A stretch of DNA of 64,000 nucleotides, taken from positions 1 to 64,000 of the forward strand of contig NZ_JAQFII010000001.1 in NCBI RefSeq assembly GCF_029504575.1, written 5' to 3'. Both the position numbers and the translations under genes were made by a program. Below the pieces are notes generated by a model that saw nothing but the letters and a program-made list of their open reading frames with translations, was not told the DNA's origin and made no database searches. Origin of the DNA: Streptomyces sp. SPB162 (GTDB taxonomy: Bacteria > Actinomycetota > Actinomycetes > Streptomycetales > Streptomycetaceae). Shown here piece after piece: positions 1 through 9,261 of the stretch (its first letter is position 1; each line of letters opens with the position of its first letter).

Positions 1-72
1 CTCTCAGTACGTGCGGTCGAAGTGCACAACCTCCCCAGCATCGAGATGAAAGATCACGATTTCAGCAAGTAA
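1..72 (+). CDS. possible 3' end of a gene entering from the left edge
   Basis: Frame 1 is open from the first base and gives 23 residues ending in MKDHDFSK followed by TAA at 70-72. The sequence is non-repetitive and reads like an ordinary protein tail. With no start and so few residues the family cannot be named; a chance open frame is possible. Confidence 0.35.
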   Translation, partial: LSVRAVEVHNLPSIEMKDHDFSK

Positions 73-125
73 ATCTGCGTGCGCGACCCTTGTAGAAGTT
101 CCATACTTCACGCTTTGATGGTGAA

Positions 126-1211
126 GTGCGCAGAAAATGGCTCTACTTGCACATGGGACGGGCAGCGGCTCTCACACTTGGGATCATAACGCTTGCTGGA
201 ACGACAGCCTGGCTGCTAATGGTTCCGGGGGCCTGGCTGATCGCTGGCGCCACAGTGCGACAGATGTCAGGGGAAAAGCAAGCGGCAGCGTTGAACGCAG
301 TGCGCGCGACGCTCGTCGCAGCCTTCGTTGCTCTCACCGGCAGCTTCACGTACCTCTTAAATCGGCAGGGTTACTTTCTCAGCCGTCGAGGCCAAGTGGC
401 AGACCGGTACACGAAGGCTGTCGAGCAATTGTCATCGGACCGCCTGATGGCTCGAATTGGCGCAATCAACTCTTTGGAAAGCATACTCAGGGAGGCCCCT
501 TCGTATCACTGGGCCATTGTGTCGACCCTAGCCACATTTCTCCGGGTAACTACTAAAACCGTCACTCCGCCACCAGTGCCGGAAGAAGACGCAATCGCCG
601 CAATGATCGCTCTTGCGCGCCGGCCTGAAGGCCGCGAAGAATTTCGGATTGACCTATCTGGAGTCGTGCTGTGCGGGTTGGATTTACGCAACCGAGGCCT
701 GCCCGGCCCGGCCAGACTGCGTGGGGTCGAGCTGACAAACTCCGACCTACGAAAAGCCAATTTGGGGAAATCAGCTGACCTATCCAATGCCATCCTAGAG
801 GAAGCAAATCTATCCGGCATCATAGCGACTTCCGCCATATTCAAGAGAGCTCGGATGGCAGGAGCAAAATTAACCGAGGCCAAGCTGGAGGGCGCCCAAT
901 TCCAAGTGGCGCAACTCGATGGCGCCGACCTGAACATGGCGCACCTCAACAAGGCGGACCTGACCGAGGCCTGGCTGGACGAGGCACAGGTTTATCAGAC
1001 GAGCTTCAACTGTGCATTTTTGACCAAGACATCGTTCGGCAGAACCGACCTGAGTAATTGCAACCTACTACGCAAGGATCAGCTACTAAAGGCGGATCTG
1101 CGGGGCACCACTATCCTTCCTGTATTGTTCGCCCGGGACCCAGACGTACTGGCCCATGTGGCTGACTGCGAGTCGCGTCCCCGCCGCACCCGCCCGGAGC
1201 CAGTTGATTAG
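126..1211 (+). CDS. membrane-anchored pentapeptide-repeat protein
   Basis: A 361-aa protein from a GTG start. The N-terminus has two hydrophobic segments (about residues 13-44 and 55-78, the second ending TYLLNRQG), then a helical stretch (RYTKAVEQLSSD, about residues 96-107) of the kind that often precedes actinobacterial pentapeptide domains. From about residue 175 to 345 the sequence follows the A(D/N)Lxx five-residue pattern (SDLRKANLGKSADLSNAIL; GADLNMAHLNKADL), which folds as a right-handed quadrilateral beta-helix. The family is known for protein-protein contact, but no function can be assigned here. Base composition is clearly lower in GC than the rest of the window, as for the next two genes, which suggests acquisition. 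Confidence 0.8.
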   Translation: MRRKWLYLHMGRAAALTLGIITLAGTTAWLLMVPGAWLIAGATVRQMSGEKQAAALNAVRATLVAAFVALTGSFTYLLNRQGYFLSRRGQVADRYTKAVEQLSSDRLMARIGAINSLESILREAPSYHWAIVSTLATFLRVTTKTVTPPPVPEEDAIAAMIALARRPEGREEFRIDLSGVVLCGLDLRNRGLPGPARLRGVELTNSDLRKANLGKSADLSNAILEEANLSGIIATSAIFKRARMAGAKLTEAKLEGAQFQVAQLDGADLNMAHLNKADLTEAWLDEAQVYQTSFNCAFLTKTSFGRTDLSNCNLLRKDQLLKADLRGTTILPVLFARDPDVLAHVADCESRPRRTRPEPVD

Positions 1212-1295
1212 CCTGCGCCGACGGACGCCCTGCCGGAGGCTTTTGGAAATAGCACCTGCTTGCACCCTGCCCGCGAACTCGCGGCTCACCTGTGC

Positions 1296-2873
1296 TTAGC
1301 GTGCAGTCCTTCGGCCGGGGTCGATTCCCAGCGCTTCGCGGTGCCGCCAGGCCAATGCCAGGCAGGCTCGCGCTGCCGGCAGGGTTGCCGAGCTATCCCG
1401 ATACTGACAGACGACGTCCTCAGTAAATGACAGCCCTTGGTATGGGCCCTTTTTACCCCGCAGCGCGTAGAGCGATTTTCTGAGTCGCTCAGTTACCAAC
1501 AGCTCGCCCTCGAACATACTTTCCACCATGCCCGCGAAGACTTTATCGAAGACTTTATCGTCGAAGACGCTCACGACCAGAATCTCCGGCTTCCAAGTGA
1601 GTGGGTATAGCCCGATACCGAGATAGTGCAGCCGGGCGCCGCCGCCGAGCACAACCTCCTTCAGATAATGATACTCATCAGGGTGCAGCCGCGGGTCATG
1701 CTCGGCCGGGTCTTGAACATCGGCTTCACCGAGAAATTCCTCCGCGTATTCGCGAATTATCGTCGACCTCAGGTCGAACTCGTCCGAGATCATCGACGCC
1801 TTATCCGTCGAAGGCTGGAATTCTCCAGCCGGCACCACGTGCACTGTCCCCCCAGCCGTCGCAACTCCTGTGCGCCGATGCAGGTAGAAGCTGATGTCAC
1901 GTTTAGCCCGTCGAATCGTAAGCGTGTTCACGCCGGGTACGCAGCATCGCTTTGACAGATCGAATGGGTCGGCGAGCCATCTGCGGTACAGACCCAGCAC
2001 CGAGCGACCTTCACTTTCCTCGAACCGCTTGGCCGCTTCGAACCCCAACGGCTCGCACGTGTCAAAGGCATCGAAATAGGAGCCCTCAGTGAAGGTAAGT
2101 AGAGGTGACGGGTCAACCTCAAGTAATCGGAAAGACTTTCCATTGAAGAAATGCCCAGGTGCCTGGTAATGACTTACCGCATCCGAGTACGTGGGAAGCG
2201 CTTTGCCTGCAACCTCGGGCCAATAACGAGCACACTGAGTTCTGGCCTGGGCATGGTCGTCTTGCACCGAGGCTTGGAAGCGGAGCCGGACATCGCTGAG
2301 CGGAAGCGGCCCAGGTGGAATCCAACCTTCCTTAGTGAGTAACGGAACTCCGGCGTCTGCCCGATGCACGGCCTGTTCCTCAATTGATCTCTGGATGAGC
2401 TCTGGGGCGCGATCACTGATAAACTTGCGGATTCTCACGAATTCCTCGACGCCTGTGCCGGTTCGCATTTGGGCTCCAGTATGTGGGTACCGAACCTCAG
2501 TCCTAGCAGGCGCGCTGCGTCCTGGCGATGGTGCGGGCTCCGCAAGCCCTTCGGTTTCGGCAGAGACGGCTGCCCGCCAGGCATCCATGGTGCATTGGGC
2601 CAGAGCAAGGGGGTCCCGATCAGAACCCTCGGAGTAGGCAAGCAAGATCCTTGTGAGGGCGCTGATCCGCGGTCGATCCGACAGCGAGACGCCGCGAAGG
2701 ATGGCTCCCGCAGTCCAGGTGCTGAGCACGGGGCCTGGTGGGCTCATCGACCGATCAGCAATCCTCCGCAGGGACGGCTGCCCCGCCTCTACGTACAACT
2801 CCCAGAGCGCGTCGATGAAACCGCGCCGCCCTGGTGCCACGGCTTCGCCACTGGGTCTGATCAGACGAGCCAT
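1296..2873 (-). CDS. HTH-type protein with a Nudix-like C-terminal segment
   Basis: About 525 aa. The ATG at 2873 is chosen over an in-frame start at 2888 because GAGGGG (2881-2886) lies 7 bases upstream. The N-terminus (LWELYVEAGQPSLRRIADRS) resembles the helix-turn-helix used by many Streptomyces XRE-like proteins. The middle is unassigned. Around residues 335-390 a stretch containing REYAEEFLGEA looks like a degenerate Nudix box (REUxEExGU) with one residue too many before the glycine, so hydrolase activity is doubtful. It is divergent from the HAD gene, with 170 bp between them, and shares its lower GC. The HTH reading is moderate and the Nudix reading tentative. Confidence 0.6.
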   Translation of the reverse strand: MARLIRPSGEAVAPGRRGFIDALWELYVEAGQPSLRRIADRSMSPPGPVLSTWTAGAILRGVSLSDRPRISALTRILLAYSEGSDRDPLALAQCTMDAWRAAVSAETEGLAEPAPSPGRSAPARTEVRYPHTGAQMRTGTGVEEFVRIRKFISDRAPELIQRSIEEQAVHRADAGVPLLTKEGWIPPGPLPLSDVRLRFQASVQDDHAQARTQCARYWPEVAGKALPTYSDAVSHYQAPGHFFNGKSFRLLEVDPSPLLTFTEGSYFDAFDTCEPLGFEAAKRFEESEGRSVLGLYRRWLADPFDLSKRCCVPGVNTLTIRRAKRDISFYLHRRTGVATAGGTVHVVPAGEFQPSTDKASMISDEFDLRSTIIREYAEEFLGEADVQDPAEHDPRLHPDEYHYLKEVVLGGGARLHYLGIGLYPLTWKPEILVVSVFDDKVFDKVFAGMVESMFEGELLVTERLRKSLYALRGKKGPYQGLSFTEDVVCQYRDSSATLPAARACLALAWRHREALGIDPGRRTAR

Positions 2874-3043
2874 ACACGTTCCCCTCACCCGTATGCCGTA
2901 CCACCAGACTACGCGGCGACCAGTTAGGATTCATGACATTGGTGACTTTGACTGAAACTGCAGGGCGCCCAACGTTGGTCATCTACGGGGACAGGTTTAC
3001 CGCGAGGGCTCCGCCCTGCCTCCCAAGATGAGATAGTCAACTT

Positions 3044-3649
3044 ATGACCTGGTTGATCTTTGATTTCGCAGGCGTCATCGGACAACATCAACCACAGGAA
3101 GATCAAAGTGCGCTGCTATCCGCGGCAGGAGGTCCGGCGGGTGCCGCTTTCTGGCAGGCCTACTGGGATCATCGCGAGGGCTACGACGCGGGCAGTTTCG
3201 AGGCCCAGGACTACTGGTCAGCAGTGCTGGCCGACTGTGGCAAGACCTTGACCCCGCATGCGCTCGATCGGCTCATCGCGCTCGATGTCGCCAGTTGGAT
3301 TCACCCGAACCGAGAAACCATCGCGCTACTCGATGCTCTAGCCTTGCGTGGAACCAACATGGCCCTGCTCTCCAACTGTCCAAGGGAACTCGCCGCAACG
3401 CTGGACAAGGTTTCCTGGCTCGGCCATCTCTCTCGAAAGTTCTACAGCAGTCGCCTGGCGATGGTTAAGCCGAATGCCGAGATCTACCTGACGGTGACAC
3501 GGCTACTCGGCACCGAGCCGACGGAGTGTGTTTTCGTTGATGACCGACCAGCTAACGTCGCCGGCGCTGAACAAGTAGACATGCGCGGGATAGAGTTCAC
3601 AAACACCAACAGTCTCAGACAAAGGTTGATTGAACTCGACATATTATGA
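3044..3649 (+). CDS. HAD-superfamily hydrolase (subfamily IA type)
   Basis: A 201-aa protein with the HAD motifs in order: motif I IFDFAGVIG near residue 5 (nucleophile Asp), motif II LLSNCP near 107, motif III Lys in MVKPNAEIY near 142, motif IV VFVDDRPANVAGA near 167. The second Asp of the usual DxD is replaced by Ala, as in the FDFGGV-type branch (YihX and epoxide-hydrolase N-domain relatives), so phosphatase activity may be reduced. The fold and motifs are clear but the substrate is unknown. It is the last gene of the lower-GC block before the IS remnant. Confidence 0.82.
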   Translation: MTWLIFDFAGVIGQHQPQEDQSALLSAAGGPAGAAFWQAYWDHREGYDAGSFEAQDYWSAVLADCGKTLTPHALDRLIALDVASWIHPNRETIALLDALALRGTNMALLSNCPRELAATLDKVSWLGHLSRKFYSSRLAMVKPNAEIYLTVTRLLGTEPTECVFVDDRPANVAGAEQVDMRGIEFTNTNSLRQRLIELDIL

Positions 3650-3833
3650 TACCGAGGTCGAGGCGGTCGCCGTTATGTTCTGTCGTCGGGGCGTCCTGAG
3701 GCCGGGGGCCAGGGAGCGTGTTCGTAATAGTCACGGACATGGATGCTCGAGATCATGCTTTACCTGTCTCAGAGCGTGTCTGACAGGGCGTTTCATCCTG
3801 TTGTTTAGTCCCGGATTGCCGGGTTCGGCTGAT

Positions 3834-4385
3834 TCATGCTTCACACCATGTCGGGGTGGATTCGGCGGTGAGTCTGCGGGTCATGAGGATGGCGATGGTG
3901 GTTGCCGGTGGTTCTGTCGACCGTGCGCCACCCGCCGCCATCGGGGATGTTGCCGAGTTTCTTGATGTCGACGTGCACCAGCTCGCCGGGCCGGTCCGCC
4001 CGTAGCGGCGGATCGGCTCGCCGGTCGGGCGGTCCAGCCAGGCGAGCCGGTTCATCCCGTGACGGGTCAAGATCCGGTGCACGGTCGAGGCGGGAAGTCC
4101 GAGGATGGGGCCGATGCGGGCCGGGCCGGCCTTGCGGGTCTGCCGCAGATCACAGACGGCGGCTTCCCTCTCGGGGATCGTGCGGTGCGGGGTGGTGTGC
4201 GGTCGGCTCGAGCGGTCGAACAGCCCCTGATCGCCTTCCGTGCGCCACCGGCGCACCCACTTGTGGGCCGTGGCCCGCGAGATGCCCATCTCGGCCGCGA
4301 CATGCGCGACGGGACGGCCCGAAACGACGCGTTCGACCAACAGACGCCTGCCAAAGACCGTCAGTCGGGCATTACGGTGGGACAC
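3834..4385 (-). pseudogene. truncated, frameshifted IS481-family transposase
   Basis: The N-terminal half is typical of IS481-type transposases: MSHRNARLTVFGRRL, then helix-turn-helix VAHVAAEMGISRATAHKWVRRW, then a second helical domain (GPARIGPILGLPASTVHRIL). After EPIRRYGR the frame is shifted; the neighbouring frame restores the expected VHVDIKKLGNIPDGGGW with the first catalytic Asp. The remaining DDE core is missing, and the last ~100 bases (3834-3930) do not continue the family and may come from another element. It is a dead remnant with no usable transposase. Confidence 0.8.
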
Positions 4386-4412
4386 GAAGGCTTCCGGTGG
4401 GTGTGTTCCTCA

Positions 4413-4572
4413 GGGCTGTCCCGTAATCCCTGGCGGGCGCCCGACGACAACTACGGCACCTCGCTGCGTTGTCGGAACGCCCGAATACATCCAGTATGCG
4501 GGCGCCCCTCCGCCGTGCGATGCACCGCATCTGACGCCGCGCGCTGATCCACCAGGGATGACGGGACAGCCC
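4413..4572. mobile_element. 160-bp MITE-like element with 21-bp terminal inverted repeats
   Basis: The left end begins GGGCTGTCCCGTAATCCC and the right end is its inverse; the 21-bp arms 4413-4433 and 4552-4572 differ at one position. The interior has no ORF of note but holds further dyads (GACAAC with GTTGTC; two GGGCGCCC blocks; GATGCxxxGCATC). No clear target duplication is seen. It lies just upstream of the IS481 remnant, where the flanking 4573-4640 also looks like IS leader sequence, so it probably inserted into that element. Confidence 0.7.
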
Positions 4573-4893
4573 TTGGACAGCTCCACCACACCGGAGGTCT
4601 TCGCCATGTTCAAGACCCACGACTGTCAACAACGCTCGTGATCAATACGCCTAGCCGGAACCCGATACGGCGGGGGCTCCGCCGGCAGGACCGTGTCGAT
4701 CGTCCAGGGCGACAAGGCCGCCTCCGGTGTGCGGAGGCGGGCACGTGGGGGCGCGCTCTTGCGGGTGGAAGTACTGCAGGAACAGCTGCCGCACTACGGC
4801 CGGGGGCCGGGCTCGCCACGGTCGTGACACCGCATCAGGATGCCGGGCGGGAGGCGTAGCCCACCCGGCAGGCGGTGGCAACCGGCGATGGCG

Positions 4894-6066
4894 TCAGACG
4901 GGGTTGCTGCGGCCGTGCCAGTCGAGGCAGACCACCAGGGCATCATCGTCGGCGTCCGCGTCGCGGTAGTCGGCGAGTTCCCGCAGCACGGCGCCGGGCA
5001 CGTCGGCCGCGGGCAGCATGGTGGCCGCGCCGATCGCACGCGCCAGTGCCTGCTCCTCATACGCCACGCCGGCCGGTGACGAGGCGGCGTAGACCCCGTC
5101 GCTGACGAAGACCAGCCGGTCGCCGGGCAGGACCCGGAACTCCTGGACGACGTAGTCCGTCTGGTCGAACATCCCCAGGGGCAGCTGGGCCTCGAACGGG
5201 ATACGTTCCACGGCCTTGTCCCGCTGGCGCCACAACTGGGGCGAGCCCGCGTCCACCACCTGCACCTGGCCGGTGGCCAGGTCGAAGCAGAGCAGCAACG
5301 TGGACACGTGCGCGTCGCCGCCGTGTTCGGTGTACAGGGCCTGGTCGGCGAGCGCCGCCTGGTCGGCGATGCCGATGCCGGCACGCCGCGCGTTGCGCAG
5401 GGCGTTGACCGCGAGGTTGGTCAGGAGGGAGGCGTCGATGCCCTCGCCCATGCCGTTGGTGATGGTCAGGGTGAGGGTCTGCGCGGTGCCGGCCCAGTCG
5501 AAATTATCGCCGTGGATCGCATAGGCGGGCTCCAGCTGGGCACCGATGGAGTACTCGGTGCGGGCGCAGGAGCGGGCCGGCAGCAGCTGCCACTGCATCT
5601 CGGCGGCGAGCGTGAGCCGGTTGATCCGACGGGCCTGCAGATAGACGTCGGTGTCGCGCTCGGCGACCAGGATCTCGTGGCCCAGGAGCCCGGCGATGTC
5701 GGCGAGGTCGCGGACGGCCACCGGGGTGCAGTCCGCGGGAGGCAGGCGGACGGTGAGGACGCCCAGCCGGTCGCCCCGCACGGTCACCGGCAGGTGCAGG
5801 TCGATCATGTCGTCGTCCGTCGACCGTTCCTCGGTCGGTTCCTGGCTGCCGAAGGCACGGCCCTGCGCGCTGGAGTGCACCGAAACCGCGGCGGCAGTGT
5901 GCGGCAGCGCCGTGACCTGCTGCAGAGCGCTCTGGCTGTAATCGGCCATCAGCAGATCCACCGCGTGCGCACCGTAGTGGGCGGCGAGTGCCGAACGCAC
6001 CGCGTCCAGCAGGGCGTGCGGAGCGGCTGTGCGCAGCGCACGCTCCACGGACAGGAAATTCTTCAT
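4894..6066 (-). CDS. GAF-like/SpoIIE-type PP2C phosphatase-like regulator
   Basis: A 390-aa protein. Residues 1-150 form a GAF-like sensor; about 165-390 form a SpoIIE/PP2C domain. Metal-site motifs are partly altered: GDNFDW stands for the usual GGDWYD, TNGMGEG replaces DVxGHG so the metal Asp is Asn, while FVSDGV and the final DDDALVV are kept. In RsbU-type cascades such proteins dephosphorylate a STAS antagonist; two STAS genes lie 1-2 kb away. Because of the Asn, catalysis is uncertain. It is divergent from the MarR gene, with 116 bp between. Confidence 0.8.
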   Translation of the reverse strand: MKNFLSVERALRTAAPHALLDAVRSALAAHYGAHAVDLLMADYSQSALQQVTALPHTAAAVSVHSSAQGRAFGSQEPTEERSTDDDMIDLHLPVTVRGDRLGVLTVRLPPADCTPVAVRDLADIAGLLGHEILVAERDTDVYLQARRINRLTLAAEMQWQLLPARSCARTEYSIGAQLEPAYAIHGDNFDWAGTAQTLTLTITNGMGEGIDASLLTNLAVNALRNARRAGIGIADQAALADQALYTEHGGDAHVSTLLLCFDLATGQVQVVDAGSPQLWRQRDKAVERIPFEAQLPLGMFDQTDYVVQEFRVLPGDRLVFVSDGVYAASSPAGVAYEEQALARAIGAATMLPAADVPGAVLRELADYRDADADDDALVVCLDWHGRSNPV

Positions 6067-6182
6067 GGGGTGGTTCAGACTTTCTCGACGGAGACGATGT
6101 GGAAAACATGATCGCCGGTGATCACGGCGGGCCAGGGGCAGATGACGGGGTGGAAAGAAGCCGCGACGGATGACACAGTGGG

Positions 6183-6692
6183 GTGATGCCCCCCACTCCC
6201 CCGTCGTTCGATGCCGCGCGTGCGGCTCACGCTGCCGGGACAGTGGCGGAGTGGCTCGAAGTGCTCTGGGGTCGTGGTCAGGACGGCACCACGCTCGGCT
6301 CGCTCCCGCCTTCGCAGCTGCGAGCGCTGACCGTGGTCGAGGAGCGCGCGGGAGCCAACCTGCGGACCTTGAGCGACGCTCTCGGTTCGCGTCCCCCCTC
6401 GGTGAGCCGGCTGTGCGACCGCCTGGAAGCGGGCGGCCTTCTCGAACGTACCCCCAGTGCCACCAGCGGGCGCGAAGTGGAGCTGCGTCTGACCAGCCGT
6501 GGCCGAACCGCTCTGCACGACATAAGGGCCCTGCGCCGGCACGAGGTCACCGAGGTGCTGCAGACGATGTCCGCGGCTCAGCTCGCCGCTCTCGCCGAGG
6601 GGCTGGAGGCGTTCCAGGACGCCGCGCGTTCCCGCGTCGGCCTGGAACAGCCGTCTGCGACGATCGGGCGCGGCGAAGCGGACACCGCTTAG
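6183..6692 (+). CDS. MarR-family transcriptional regulator
   Basis: A 169-aa protein with a winged helix: dimer helix, then ANLRTLSDALGSRPPSVSRLCDRL (recognition helix about residues 57-80), then wing GREVELRLTSRGRTAL (about 96-111). It starts with GTG immediately followed by ATG, so the true start may be either codon. The short intergenic region shared with the divergent phosphatase gene is the obvious place for its operator, but no clear palindrome was seen there. The ligand is unknown. Confidence 0.82.
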   Translation: MMPPTPPSFDAARAAHAAGTVAEWLEVLWGRGQDGTTLGSLPPSQLRALTVVEERAGANLRTLSDALGSRPPSVSRLCDRLEAGGLLERTPSATSGREVELRLTSRGRTALHDIRALRRHEVTEVLQTMSAAQLAALAEGLEAFQDAARSRVGLEQPSATIGRGEADTA

Positions 6693-6963
6693 CGTCTGTC
6701 CCACTCCCGCTCCCCCTTCCTGACCCCGCTCGAGGCCGCCGGGTGTCGCCGGAGACCCGATGTCGGGCACCGCGAACCCGGCCCACCACTGCTCATCGGG
6801 TGCCCTCACCAGGAAATGTTGCCATACGGAAACTAAATGGCTAGCGTGGCGGTCCTGGCCGCATCCACGGTCGGCACCTGCCCGCCGGCGACCCGAGCAA
6901 ACTCGCCGGCACCACGGGACCCGCAGCCGGCTCGGCCACCAGGCCTCCGCCGGCGCTACCGCC

Positions 6964-7350
6964 ATGAGAGGCCGACGCGTGCACTCCCCCGGCACCGCTG
7001 AGCACGGCATGGGGCTCACCAGCCGCCGCACCGACCGCACTCTGGTCATCACCGTCAGCGGCGACATCGACCCCGGCACCGTCGGTCCGCTGCAGTACGC
7101 CCTGAGCAGCGCGCGCACGGGCCCCGACGAGGATCGCACCGTCGTTCTGGACCTGTCCGGGGTGGGCTTCGCGGGCACTTCCCTGATAAACGCCCTGCTG
7201 CGCGCCCGGAGCTTCCTGGGCGCGGAGCGCCTCATGATCACCGACCCTTCGCCCTGCGTCGTCCGTCTGCTGCGCCTGGCCGAGCTCGACCGGCATTTCC
7301 TCGCCGACGCGGGGGGCGAATTAACGCTGATCGGGGCAACGGCCACTTGA
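6964..7350 (+). CDS. STAS-domain anti-sigma factor antagonist
   Basis: About 128 aa from ATG 6964; ATG 7009 is an equally possible start because neither has a strong ribosome site. The fold is STAS: LVITVSGDIDPGTVGPLQYAL (strand and helix 1), VVLDLSGVGFAGTSLINALL (central strand with the Ser/Thr loop), then SPCVVRLLRLAEL. The phospho-acceptor position of SpoIIAA-like proteins falls in GFAGTSLI, which has Thr-Ser. Expected role: binds an RsbW-type kinase and is controlled by phosphorylation. It pairs with a second STAS gene 200 bp downstream. Confidence 0.75.
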   Translation: MRGRRVHSPGTAEHGMGLTSRRTDRTLVITVSGDIDPGTVGPLQYALSSARTGPDEDRTVVLDLSGVGFAGTSLINALLRARSFLGAERLMITDPSPCVVRLLRLAELDRHFLADAGGELTLIGATAT

Positions 7351-7550
7351 TCCCCCCGCGCCCGGGAGGGGGCACTCCCGCGCCGGGCACGGCGCACTGC
7401 CGTGAGCGGCCCTGGCAATGGATCACGTGTACGTATATTGGGGGTGCGTCGCCCCACCGGGAGCTGGGCAGTTACTGTCCAGACCGGCGACCGACGCTGG
7501 CGAAGCACTCCGCAGTCCGTGGAGGCAGACATGGATCAGGGGTGGACCTT

Positions 7551-7898
7551 ATGGAGTCGTTGCAGGTACGCCCAATCGGGCCGGACCGTGATGACGTGGT
7601 GGTGCTGGCGGTATCCGGTGAGCTCGACTACGCCACGGAGCAGGCTCTCGGTGACGCGGTGGCACGCGCCATGGGCGACCACTGCCGGCGCCTGGTCCTG
7701 GAGTGCGCGGGCGTGACGTTTTGCGACTCCCAGGGCCTGAACCGCTTCCTGCAGTTGCGGCTGGACCTGGAGAGTCGCGGCATCGACCTGATCCTGACAG
7801 GGATCAGCGCGTCCCTGCGGGCCGTCCTGGACCTCACCGGCGCGATCGAGGTCTTCCTGCTCACCGACACCGTCGAGGACGCCCTGCGCGCGTCCTGA
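7551..7898 (+). CDS. STAS-domain anti-sigma factor antagonist (RsbV/SpoIIAA-like)
   Basis: A 115-aa protein. ATG 7551 is preceded by AGGGGTGG at a good distance. STAS landmarks are VVVLAVSGELDYATEQAL, RLVLECAGVTFCDSQGLNRFLQL, and a terminal helix. The Asp-Ser in FCDSQGLN is the classic phospho-serine site for partner switching. A cognate RsbW-like ATPase could be the one at 12381-12845, but linkage is loose and inferred. Confidence 0.85.
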   Translation: MESLQVRPIGPDRDDVVVLAVSGELDYATEQALGDAVARAMGDHCRRLVLECAGVTFCDSQGLNRFLQLRLDLESRGIDLILTGISASLRAVLDLTGAIEVFLLTDTVEDALRAS

Positions 7899-7968
7899 GC
7901 CGCGGACCTCTCGCGAAGCACCTGCCCCTCCCCGCTCGGCGCGAGCCGCGCCCGACCACGCTGACGGG

Positions 7969-8752
7969 TCACTTGTCGGCGACGGCGAACAAGGTGCCTG
8001 CCACGTCGGAAAGTTGCGTGCCCGGCCCGGGCGACGCGGACGCGGGGCGCACGACGGCTCCGCCCGCCGCGACGGCGCGAGCAGCCGCCGCCTCCGCGTT
8101 CGGGGTGCGGAACGTCACCTGCCAGCGGGGCCGGACCTTCGGATCCGGTGCCTGGTCCACCGCGCCTCCGTGCAGGCTCGCCACGGCGTGTCCGTGGATC
8201 ACGAGGACCTCCCGGTCGTCCTCGTAGCGCAGCGCGCACCGCTCGGGGGGTTCGGTGTCCCAGCCCAGAGCCTGGCTGTAGAAGATCGCCGCGGCGAAGG
8301 TGTCGCGGGTGTGCAGTTCCATCCACACCAGCCGGTCGTCCGCGCCCCCCGGGCCCCCGGCGCCCCAGCGGGGCGTGACGGGGCCCTCCCACAACACGAA
8401 CGGCGCGCCGTCGGGGTCGGTGGCCCATGCCATCCGCCCCGGGCCGAAGGACAGCGGACCGACCGCGACGGTACCGCCCCGTTCACGTACCCGGCCGGCC
8501 GCCTGGTCCACGCTGCTCACCACGAAGTGCACCGACCACTCCCTCGGTACACCAGGTGCGCGCCCGGCGGCCCCCACCCCGGCGAGCGGGGGCCTCGTCG
8601 CTCCAAGCGATCGCGTACTCGTCGAGACCGAACCCGCGCCGGTAGGACCAGCCCAGCGTCGCGGCGTAGAAATCCTTGACCATCGAGAAGTCAGGGGCCG
8701 CCAGGCTCACCCAGCACGGCGCGCCCTGCACTACATCCACAGCAGCCGGCAT
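7969..8752 (-). pseudogene. two-domain VOC/glyoxalase-like protein, frameshifted
   Basis: The start at 8752 has AGGAG upstream. The first frame gives MPAAVDVVQGAPCWVSLAAPDF and FYAATLGWSYRRGFGLDEYAIAWSDEAP, then loses similarity; the frame one base over resumes with GVPREWSVHFVVSSVDQAAG, WATDPDGAPFVLWE and a second VOC domain (MELHTRDTFAAAIFYSQAL) to the stop. The switch falls at a run of five G (8588-8592), where one base fewer restores one 260-aa protein. Family members are divalent-metal lyases, dioxygenases or drug-binding proteins; the substrate is unknown. Either a recent mutation or a base-call error. Confidence 0.75.
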
Positions 8753-9012
8753 ACCGGCTCCTTTCTGCCCAAAGGGTGAGTGATCACTGTGCCACCAGCG
8801 GGGCACGGTCGCGGTCCGGGGCGCGCTCCCCGGGGCGGGCGTGTCGAGCGCCGCGGTTGACGCCTCGCGCCCCACAGACGCGTGTTCGTCACCCCGCGGA
8901 CCTGATACCGGCGTACAGGCGCCGGGTTGCCCCCGGGGGGGTACTGCCGCTGTGTCGGTGCTGTGCGGTAGGAAGGGGGAACAAGCAGGGCTGGTCAGAG
9001 GGGGTTACGGAC

Positions 9013-9261
9013 ATGGGGCCACGGAATCGGCCGTTGGGGGCGCTGGAGCACGGCAGCGAGGCGGGTGCTTTCGCCGGCCTGACGGTGCCGCTGCGGGTCG
9101 CCGCGTCACTGCTGGGGATCTCGACCTACATGCTCGACAAGCTGATAGCCGACGGTGTGTTCGTCATCGAACGGGAGGACGGTTCGTCGCAACGCGTCAT
9201 CGCCCTACCGCGCGTCCTGGCGGTCCGCCGCTGGATGCTCGACGGTTCCTCCGCGGACTGA
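9013..9261 (+). CDS. small helix-turn-helix (excisionase-like) protein
   Basis: An 82-aa protein from ATG 9013, chosen for the AGAGGGGG 8 bases upstream rather than the longer in-frame ORF. The core LTVPLRVAASLLGISTYMLDKLIADGVF matches MerR/Xis-type winged-helix folds (HTH_17 style), followed by a basic wing and helix (RVIALPRVLAVRRWML). Probably binds DNA. No phage genes sit nearby, so a regulator is more likely than a true excisionase. Confidence 0.6.
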   Translation: MGPRNRPLGALEHGSEAGAFAGLTVPLRVAASLLGISTYMLDKLIADGVFVIEREDGSSQRVIALPRVLAVRRWMLDGSSAD

